A stretch of DNA of 64,000 nt, taken from Apricaphanius iberus (Eukaryota; Chordata; Actinopteri; Cyprinodontiformes; Aphaniidae). A program made the position numbers and the translations under genes. The stretch lies in NCBI GenBank assembly GCA_028564705.1, contig JAPXFQ010000835.1:248001-312000 (forward strand). Direction: 5' to 3'. The stretch's first letter is position 1, and each line of letters opens with the position of its first letter. Under the pieces are notes generated by a model. The model searched no databases. It was not told where the DNA came from and was given only the letters and a program-made list of their open reading frames with translations. This document shows positions 55,221 to 62,957 of this stretch, piece after piece.

Positions 55221-55974
55221 ATTAATAAGTGCTAAGGAAACTGGATAGAATTTCAACAGTAATTCTTCCGTTCACTGACTGTAGCTGAAAAGCTGACAGC
55301 TCAAATCTTTCTTGTCCTTTATAAAATAACTCAAAATTTGATAGGCTCAAAAAGTTGACGACAGTACTTCATTAATTGATTTCACAATTAATTTTTCATA
55401 AATCGGTCTTGCCTAAAAAGGCTCACATATTTATTGATTGGTCTTGCTTAGAATAAGCACATAACCCTTAATCGGTCTTACTTCAAAAGCTCACAGGGGC
55501 TCATCTCGCTTCTAGAAAGCTCAGAGTCAGAACATTAGCTGGTCTTGGTAAATTATTTATTCATTGTACCTATTTATTTTCAATAAATAAAATAAAAATA
55601 TTTACCTCACAGTCTGAACTCAAGGATTCAAGCCTTATCTTGTCTAGCTGACCACAAATAGGAAAAAATGTAATTTCCTCTTTTACTATAATTACAGGTT
55701 AGAATTTAGTTTTTGCCCTAAGTTATAGGCATGACTTCAAAATAGTCCAATAATTTACCTAAAGAATGAAAATAATATACCTCACCAGGCTTTGTCCCTC
55801 AGACATATTTTAGGTTCGGTCCTCGTTGCAGTCGATCAGAACACTGGACTGAGTCTCCCTTCTCTTGAATGCTTAAGCGTGGTCCGGAGATGGGTGCAGA
55901 AAAACACCCAGGCGTCTCCTGAGCCAGTGTCCAACGGACATGCTCGAGGCCTGTTCAAGATGATTGCCAAAAAC

Positions 55975-56597
55975 TGTCATAGAAATCTGGGTGTCTGAGA
56001 GGCCTTGGGTGAGAGAATAAAGAAAAGTGTCAGCCATATTTGTACATTCTTTATTTTACGTGCACGGGAGGGTCTCCTAGTGAGAACCCCCGCTTCAGAC
56101 AGATGCATGGGTTTTTATACTGTTTTAACCACACCTTACTACATCAAATGACCTCATCCATAATCAGGAAGAATAGGACAAACACTTCAGTAGTCAGCAA
56201 TAAACAATCAGGATATAGATAACAATAAGGGACACTTAGTATAAACCTGAGAAAGACATTCACATGATCTGTCAAAAGTGTAACACCAGATAATAAGATT
56301 TGTCAAAAGTCAAGATGAGATGTTTACATACAATTTGTTCTTGTTTGTACCTTAGAATAAGAACAGCTGTCTAAGAGATAATAAGATATTTAAACCTTTC
56401 TTAATGTCCCAGTATAATAAAATTTTCTGTCACACTTCCATTGTCAATTGTATGTTGATACTATCTGCCTTTGCTTTCCTGCTCAATGTCCTGATTTTCT
56501 GCGACCCAAATAAGAGCTGACTCTGCAAAATACCTCTAAAACAATCTTAAAAGTATAATTACAAAGTATGGTAACTAAAACACCTTAATCAAACATT
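55975..56597 (-). mobile_element. ERV-3 5' LTR (outer end clipped)
   Basis: Matches the 3' LTR to CAAACATTA, then diverges (ATAGACG...), so about 30 bp of the outer end is lost. A possible primer-binding segment (TTGGCAATCATC, minus strand) lies at 55956-55970. Confidence 0.75.
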
Positions 56598-56626
56598 AAT
56601 AGACGTTTAATATACTTCAAACCAGC

Positions 56627-56972
56627 TCCCAGTTTTAGTCCGTGAAGCAGACACTGTCTATTTTCAAGACGAGGCATAAAACCTTCCTGTTTCTTCCTGT
56701 TAAAGGGGAGTTTTTCCTCTTCACTGTAGCTACATGCTTGCTCAGTATGAGGGATTGCTGAGGAAGTGCTGCGGTTGGAGTCTGCATGATCCGGGCACAA
56801 GCTCACGTCGATGACTAACCGCAATCTGCTGGGATTCCTTATATAGAAAGCTTTTAACTGATTTAAATGTTTGTATAATTGTATTAAAATGACTTTTGTT
56901 GTAAAGTGCCTTGAGATGACATTTCTTGTGAATTGGCGCTTTATAAATAAAAGTGAATTTAACTGAATTTAA
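56627..56972 (+). mobile_element. L2 LINE 3' end (divergent subfamily)
   Basis: Starts CAGCTCCCAG, the continuation of the RT C-terminal coding region (compare GGCTCCCAGGGTTGG at 13487), then VREADT-like codons, a 3' UTR and GTAAAGTGCCTTGAGATGAC, GGCGCTTTATAAATAAA and a (TGAATTTAA)n tail. It joins L1 sequence at 56973. Probably the rest of the L2 cut at 50876. Confidence 0.8.
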
Positions 56973-57080
56973 TTAAAACACAGTTCTCTCGATGAGTCCT
57001 GGATAGATGTTGAAGAGACACTATGCAATATGATAAAACTTTCAGACCTACCATTTATTAGCTCAAATATAAAACAAAAC
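56973..57080 (+). pseudogene. L1 ORF2 fragment, resuming the L1 broken at 31472
   Basis: TTAAAACACAGTTCTCTCGA onward encodes KHSSLDESWIDVEETLCNMI and KLSDLPFISSNIKQN, the L1 segment that follows QYTSRW in the 18-kb copy. The L1 at 29.5-31.5 kb stops two bases before this point. Confidence 0.8.
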
Positions 57081-57084
57081 GTTA

Positions 57085-57560
57085 ACATAACTGATTTGGG
57101 TCAAGTTAGCAATAAAGAATTTTGTTAAGTGACCTATAATAAATATGTTGAGTCAACTTAATACATTTAGGTTGCTATAAGGCATAAAAATAAAAAGCAG
57201 GGGATGGACTCAAACTCAGAAAAGGGCTTCTGTTTTCTGAGCACCTGCACTAACCACTGTGCTACACAATCACTCAGAAAGCTTGTATATAATAACACAT
57301 ATGACTAAATTTCCAGTGTTACCAGAAAATTATTAGAATATTATAAATACCTGCCAATTCGCTTTTTCATGAAAAAAGTGAAGGAATTGTATTATGGAAA
57401 TTAATATAATCATATTTAATTTACACTGGAAATGAAGTTGTGCCTTATACCAACCTGAATGTATTAAGTTGACCCAACATGTTTATATTTAGTTCACTAA
57501 ACAAAATTCTTTATTACTACATCAACCCAAATCAGTTAGGTGGAAATTGTTTTTTTTTCA
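57085..57560. mobile_element. MITE with ~100-bp inverted repeats and an internal tRNA-like stretch
   Basis: Left arm 57085-57190 (AACTGATTTGGGTCAAG, AATAAAGAATTTTGTTAAGT, GTCAACTTAATACATTTAGG) matches the reverse complement of 57440-57545. On the minus strand 57208-57280 resembles a tRNA-derived head: A-box TAGCACAGTGG and B-box-like AGTTTGAGTCC. The right end runs to TTTTTCAGTG; the left end is clipped at the L1. Superfamily not determined. Confidence 0.7.
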
Positions 57561-57675
57561 GTGTACCAACCAGGCAAAATGGCCTCCCCTTGTATTAAAT
57601 GGTCCTCACTTTGAAAAAGAAAAACTGGAAATGGTAAAAAAAAAATATTCCGCAGTCTGAATGCTAGACAGGAGA

Positions 57676-57738
57676 ATACACACGCACGCACACACACATA
57701 CACACACACGCACACACACACACCCACACCCACACACA
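57676..57738. repeat. (CA)n microsatellite
   Basis: Imperfect CA run with CG and CC interruptions. Confidence 0.92.
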
Positions 57739-57739
57739 G

Positions 57740-58091
57740 ATGTGTTATGAGTTAGATACTTTATATCATGGGCTGCAGTTGTCACTAAGGGGCTGTTTAC
57801 ACCAGGTTTTTGTCAGTGATTTGGCCTCTCCTTTACATTAAAACAGAGTATTGGGGTGAAAAAACCTTTTGAAAACGGCTGACAACGCTGGGTGATTCGT
57901 TGTCAAGTTAACACAAGGCTGGAGACTTTCAGGAACGATGCCAGCTGCTGAAGGACCTGCTCACTGGACCTGTGCACTCCCCCATCTTATTACTGTTTTC
58001 CGGGTAACAAGGAGCAAACCAGGGGAAACCAAAGAACACTGCTTATACGGGCACACTGCCATCTACAGGCCGGGCTACATCGTTTTAAACA
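57740..58091. other. Unassigned flank of the Harbinger element
   Basis: No gene recognised. A frame crossing into the element is fortuitous. Confidence 0.35.
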
Positions 58092-58431
58092 AGATCAGGG
58101 CCCTCATTTATCAAGCGTACTTACACAAAGATCCGTGCGAATTTCGTGCGTAGGAACAATTCTACGCATTGTTTGGTATTTATCAATTTTTACTTGTGCG
58201 TAGAAACGTTCCTAAATGTAAGTACATCTCTAACTGTGCCTACGCACAGCATCTAGTGGTAGGATGGGGAACCCCATTACTGAATGCCTCAGTCATCCAA
58301 ACGTGTTTCTCATCTAAAAATTATTCCTGATCCAATCACTAATTATGTCTGTGGCCAAAAAGCTTTATTGCTTAATTGAAGTTCAAACCTATAAAAGACA
58401 GCTGTGGCCGACATAAATGTGAGATGGTATC

Positions 58432-59427
58432 ATGGCTGATATTGCGCTATTGGAGGCTTTGGCACAGCGAGCATTCCGGAGGGAGCGCGTCTTCCATGAG
58501 CGCACAGATTTGCTGGGTGAGAGTACTGAATGGCTCTTGAGCAGATACCGCCTCCCAAATGAGATCCTTCTGGACCTATCTCGGGATCTGGGAAGGTTTT
58601 TGGAGCGACAGACCAACTGCATCTCACAACCATCACTGAGCCGCATTATCCCCTCTGTGTTGGATGCCATCATTTTATTGAGCCAGCAATACATTCATTT
58701 TCCATGGACAAATCCACAACAATTAGCAACCAAACTGGAATTTCATGCAATTGCAGGATTTCCAACCACCATAGGAGTAATAGATTGCACACATATTGCA
58801 TTAAAAACGGCATCATTAAACAAATTTAATTACGTTAACAGAAAAGAATTCCACTCCATAAATGTGCAAATAATTGCCAATGCCAATTTAAGGATCCGAA
58901 ATGTTGTTGCTCGGTGGCCTGGGGGAACACATGATTCATTCATTGTGCACAACAGCTCTGTAGGAATGCGCCTCAAAAGAGGTGATGTCGAAGATGGATG
59001 GCTTATTGCTGAGTATGACAGTATTTTTGGATTGTGTTTCATTCATTATGGCCCAGTCATTTGAACGGTTTGTTTTAGGTGATCAGGGTTATGCACTGAA
59101 GCCCTGGCTCATGACCCCGCTAACAAACCCATCAAATGCTCAGGAACACAGCTACAACAGGGTTCACGCACAAACGCGCTCCACAGTGGAGTGCACAATA
59201 GGCGTCCTGAAAGGTCACTGGCTGTGCTTATCAGGCATTGGGGGAATTCTGCAGTACCGTTCTGAACAAGTTTGCCGCATCATCTTGGCCTGTTGAGTGC
59301 TCCACAACCTGGCCATCATACGAGGCATCCCCCCCAAGGATGACGCAGAGCCTCCCCCGCAACCCAATGCTGCTGCAATTCATGCGAGGGTCATTCAGAG
59401 ATTTTTAGGTAATCAAACAGCACATTA
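58432..59427 (+). pseudogene. HARBI1-like Harbinger transposase (DDE nuclease), damaged
   Basis: Exon 1 (58432-59008): MADIALLEALAQRAFRRERV, WLLSRYRLPNEILLDLSRDL, QPSLSRIIPSVLDAIILL, IGVIDCTHIALK (first catalytic Asp, residue 118), FNYVNRKEFHSINVQIIANA, RWPGGTHDSF. Exon 2 (from 59079): GDQGYALKPWLMTPLTNP (second Asp) and RSTVECTIGVLKGHWLCLSG (Glu). A 70-bp intron (59009-59078) ending TGTTTTAG would rejoin LI to GDQGY in frame, but its first bases are CT (CTGAGTATG), so the donor is broken. A TGA at 59294-59296 (ILAC-stop-VLHNLAIIRG) interrupts the end; coding-like sequence continues to TAA at 59425-59427. Joining of RFLERQTN directly to CISQPSLS suggests about 30 residues of the helix-turn-helix part are deleted. 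Confidence 0.85.
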
Positions 59428-59451
59428 ATTACAACAAGCCATGACCAAATT

Positions 59452-60322
59452 TTATTTGTGTGACGCACAGGCAGCAATTTGTTTGAGAGACTCGTTGATC
59501 TCCGCAAATACATTGTTAATTTTAACTAATTGCTCCTTCACTTCATTCAGTGCCTTTAGTGTCTCTTCCTGATTTTTCAGGATCGCCTCGGTCAGAACCT
59601 TCGGCTCCAGACGCACGGATATCCCCTGCAACGGAGGCTCGACCTGTGGCTGCTCCGTCTGTGGCTGCTCCTCTGGCGTGACAATAGGATGCGGCACAGT
59701 TTCTGCTTAAAAACATACAGAGGCCCATTAGTTACTTCAGATGTCAGGCACCTTATTCCCCGCCCCCTCTTTATGTTTTAATGCGCCTCAATTTTTTCTT
59801 TGAATAAAAGTAACCACTTTTTTTTTCTTTGTGGTGTAGAAAAATCTAATTTGGAATAAACGTTGGTTTTCCTCCACTGTGGAGAATGGATGGTCCTGCT
59901 TCTTCGGTCACTGCAATGCTGTCACTGTCCCCACCCGTAGTGATGCCAGTCACAGAGATGTCTCCGATTATGCTGGCAACACGCTTGTTAAAATCAGTCA
60001 GCTCCACCGTGCTCTGTCCACCCCCTGTAGCGGCCCTGGCCTGTCTGTAATCTGATACATGTTTTTTTGTGTTCAGTTTAATGTCAAACCATTTTTTCTT
60101 GATTTCAGACAGGGACCTATCCTCAATTCCCACCGGATTTACTGAATCCCTTACTTTCTCCCAGGCATTGTTTTTCTTTTTACAGGTTACCCCTGAGCTT
60201 AGAGAACCAAACAGCATTTTTTGGTTCTGTTCCACCAGTGCCTCTATCTCGTTTTCACTAAAGTTTCTTTTTTTTTGCTCTTTTAGCCATCGTTTTCGTG
60301 GAGAATGTGGGATTTCCTGCAT
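59452..60322 (-). CDS. Harbinger Myb/SANT-like DNA-binding partner, probably two exons
   Basis: First part (60322-59846, 158 codons): a basic start (RKRWLKEQKKRNFSENEIEA), then the Trp-containing helix pattern AWEKVRDSVNPVGIEDRSLS and EIKKKWFDIKLNTKKHVSDY. This is the trihelix/Myb-like (NAIF1/MSANTD-type) domain, then an acidic-Thr tail to a stop. Second part (59697-59452, 81 codons): Pro/Gln-rich, then a coiled-coil-like C-terminus (LKALNEVKEQLVKINNVFAE, INESLKQIAACAS). An acceptor-like TTTTTAAGCAG precedes it at about 59706; no clean donor found. In Harbinger elements this protein brings the transposase into the nucleus and onto the termini. No internal stop in the main part, so it is the better preserved of the two genes. 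Confidence 0.78.
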
Positions 60323-60587
60323 GGTCTATAACGGCTTTGGTGATGCCATATATGGTTTATTGTTCATTGTACGTTTCTGTATGCAAATGACTGAATGGGC
60401 ACGAGGACCTGTGTACGCACAAGTGGGATTTATCAACAGCTGATTGCGGAGGAGCATGCGTACGAGAGGCCACCGCATGTTTCATAAATCACATTTTGAC
60501 GTGTACTTACGCACATCCTAAATTTCCTTTGTTGGAGAGAAAATAGGAACATTTCTACGAACGTTTGATAAATGAGGGCCCAGATCA

Positions 60588-61286
60588 CTTGCCCTGTCAT
60601 GTTTCCACAGTCTCAATGGTGAATTCAAACAACACCTGGAACAATATCATGTAAACTGCCCCTAATACATCTTATATTGATCTGGCAGCTTTTCAGTGAT
60701 GCTGCTGTTGTAATATATTTAATTTTTTGTTTGTTGCTGTGGGTTCTTGCTTCCTTTTGTTCTTTTGTTTTTTTCTGTCTTTCTGCAGGTATGGAAGCAT
60801 ATTTCTCTAGTTTTTCCTTGTATTCATTATCCTTCTTCCCCTTTTTGTTTTTTTAACACCTCTTTCCCTTTTCACTTTGTGACCTACCTAATTCTCCTCT
60901 AATGCTTTAGTTTCCTTATCTTTTTTATCTCTATGTCTGTAGCATTTGAAATGAACCCAAAGCAATTCCAATAAGGATTTCATACATATTCATATCAAGC
61001 GGCACATTTTACCAGAAGCCAATATGGTCAACTTGTGAAAGTAAAGCTGTTGGGCTTTTTGGAACTCAGGTAACAGTTCTGAACGCCAGACTACCAGACA
61101 GGAGATGGTTAAAAAAATTTAAAAAGATAGCGGACCTATAAGCAGAAACTGACAGTGGTGGAAATCAGTAGAGTCTTTAATAACCAATCAACAAGGATTT
61201 TAAGACAAACTTGAGGAGAGCAAGACATGGAAACCAGATGATCTTAGGATATTGGAACCGAAATAAAAACTATTTGATAAACCAAA
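60588..61286. repeat. Unassigned, with dispersed-repeat copy 2 at 60955-61115
   Basis: T-rich to about 60930. The 60955-61115 stretch is similar to 23060-23240 (GAACCCAAAG, AAGGATTTCATACATATTCA, AAAGTAAAGCTGTTGGGCTT, CCAGACAGGAG). No gene. Confidence 0.42.
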
Positions 61287-61287
61287 A

Positions 61288-61475
61288 TGTAGCCAGAGTT
61301 GGTAGCACTGTTGCCTTGGAAAAGGAAGGTCCTGGGTTCAAATCCAAGGCTGGTATCTTTCTACATGGAGTCTCCATGTTCTCCCTGTGGATGTGAGGGT
61401 TCCCTGAGGCTACTCCAGCTTCCTCCCACAGTCCAACCAGGTGACTGGTACACAGCAAATTTGAAAGTGTTACAA
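61288..61475 (+). repeat. tRNA-like (SINE-type) dispersed repeat
   Basis: A-box-like TAGCCAGAGTTGG (61289) and B-box-like GGTTCAAATCC (61334) at tRNA-like spacing, followed by the familiar teleost wording GGAGTCTCCATGTTCTCCCT and CTTCCTCCCACAGTCCAACC. No poly(A) or tail seen. It sits against the truncated 3' part of the gypsy element. Confidence 0.55.
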
Positions 61476-61544
61476 ATTTTAGTGTTAGCAAATGTAGAGT
61501 TAATTTTACCGTTAGTAGAGTGTTGGGTCTGAACCATGAATATG

Positions 61545-61800
61545 GTATCGAAAGAGTCCTGCAAACATGACCCAGCATTCCATAACTCGGCGATACACCC
61601 CCTCCCGGTCACTCCATTCCAACCAATTGGAGAACTATCCGCTTGTCTCCCATCTGAACCAGCTGAGCGTGTCATGCGCCAGTGATCAGACGGATCACTG
61701 TTGGGAAGATGGATGTTCCAACCGCAGAGCGAGGCAGGAGCCGAAGGTCTCTCGGGAACAGGGATGGAGGACGAGGTTGGAGCAGGGAAACCAGAGAAGT
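61545..61800 (-). pseudogene. Frameshifted gypsy pol tail, possible chromodomain remnant
   Basis: After the stop at 61800 the Pro/Ser-rich linker continues in shifted frames beyond a CCCCCCCC run. A stretch around 61585-61645 reads WSDREGVYRR and MECWV, reminiscent of the W-x-D-R-E-G...CWVP pattern of chromodomains at the end of fish gypsy integrases. Weak and out of frame. Confidence 0.35.
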
Positions 61801-62957
61801 TACTCCGGGGGGGAAAGAGGTGAGGTAAGGTGGCGTTTGAAGAGGGAGCAGTGGAAGACCGGGTGAATCTTCAGGGACGCTGGGAGTCGGAGGCGAAAGG
61901 TGACCGAGTTGATGCGTCGGATGATTGGGTAGGGACCCACGAAGCGGGGGGTCAATTTTTGAGGCCCCGAGGGCAATCGGAGGTGCCATGTGGCGAGCCA
62001 GACAAGGTCTCCGGGCCAGAACGCAGGACAGGGTCGGTGACGCTGGCGATGTTGAGCCACGTACCCGGCGTTAGCGCGCTTAATTGAAGCTTTAGCCCGG
62101 ATCCACGCAGCCTTGGCTCTGCGGATGAACGATTGGGCTGCTGGGACCTCCACTTCAGGTTCCTGGTGGGAGAATAGGGGAGGCTGATAGCCGTTGCAGA
62201 CCTCAAATGGTGACAACCCAGTGGCGGATGAGACATGCATGTTTAGGGACAATTCAGCCCAAGGCAGTACCCGTGGCCAGGAAGTGGGCTGCGAGGCGAC
62301 AAAGCAGCGGAGGTACTTTCCCACCATCTGATTGGCCCTCTCTGTCTGTCCATTGGTCTCTGGGTGGTAGCCAGAAGAAAGGCTTGCCGTGGCACCAATG
62401 AGACGACAGAAGGCCTTCCAGAACCATGCTGTAAACTGGGGGCCTCTATCGGAGACGATGTCCTGGGGGAAGCCATGGAGCCGCACTATGTTCTCGAGGA
62501 CCAGCTCTGCTGTCCCCTTGGCCGTGGGCAGGCCAGGCAGGGCGACCAGATGGACTGCCTTGGAGAAGCGGTCCACAAAGGTTGCAATGGTGGTCATGCC
62601 GCCAGCAGGAGGCAGCCCAGTGACAAAGTCTACCCCGATATGTGACCATGGTCGAGATGGGACTGGTAGAGGACGGAGTACACCGGTCCCGGGCTGAGTA
62701 GGGGATTTTACTCTGGCACAAACCGAGCAGGCGCTGACGAAGGTTTCGACATCCCTCCCCATGGTGGGCCACCACAGGGCACGGCGGATGAACCGAAGAG
62801 TCCTCTTCACCCCCGCATGACCAGCCACCGGTGACCCGTGGCCCCATAGGAGGGCCTCCTGACGGCAGCGGGTTGGGACATAGAGGCGGTTGGCCGGCGT
62901 TTCGGGTGGTGCTGGTTCGTGGCCAGAGCCGATCGGATGGAATCCTCTAAAGGCCAT
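61800..62957 (-). pseudogene. Gypsy integrase (frame separate from RT)
   Basis: Inserts element cDNA in the genome. HHCC zinc-binding region: [14 protein letters not shown] (His 40, His 47) and CSVCARVK (Cys 77, Cys 80). Catalytic core: HIGVDFVTGLP (Asp 110), DIVSDRGPQFTAWFW (Asp 170), YHPETNGQTERANQ (Glu 206), all three residues present. Then VSSATGLSPFEVCNGYQPPL and a C-terminal part with FWPGDLVWLATWHLRLPS and PRFVGPYPIIRRINSVTFRL. The frame opens at 62957 but real similarity begins near residue 14. It overlaps the RT frame by 150 bp through a one-base shift near 62915-62935, so the polyprotein is broken. Confidence 0.88.

Larger units (their letters stand above)
52485..56597 (-). mobile_element. 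ERV-3: provirus with gag and env ends, pol missing
   Basis: Direct repeats of about 620 bp at 52485-53132 and 55975-56597 are nearly identical by eye. Their ends are TGTCAT... on the left and, in the 52-kb copy, ...CTGTCACA on the right. Minus-strand order is 5' LTR (55975-56597), a gag-like start at 55.2 kb, an env TM-like end at 53.3-53.5 kb and the 3' LTR (52485-53132), so it is transcribed leftward. At 2.8 kb the interior is too short for a full genome and no pol motif was seen. No target duplication can be read, because the 5' LTR has lost about 30 bp of its outer end. Confidence 0.75.
58098..60581 (+). mobile_element. Two-gene Harbinger transposon, 2.48 kb
   Basis: Left end GGGCCCTCATTTATCAAGCG; right end, other strand, GGGCCCTCATTTATCAAACG. 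Exact AGATCA flanks lie at 58092-58097 and 60582-60587; alternatively a 3-bp CAG duplication can be read if the element starts one base later, closer to the 3 bp usual for PIF/Harbinger. TACGCA-type words cluster near both ends. It encodes a HARBI1-like transposase (plus) and a Myb/SANT-like protein (minus), in convergent orientation, the two-protein arrangement known for Harbinger: the partner binds DNA and brings the nuclease in. Both genes are damaged, the first more clearly. Confidence 0.92.

Noticed and set aside
57536..57733. Minus-strand ORF rich in Val/Cys
   Set aside because: Translation of the (CA)n microsatellite.
61830..62697. Plus-strand ORFs of 64-102 codons
   Set aside because: Antisense shadows of the gypsy integrase, which has all catalytic motifs on the minus strand.
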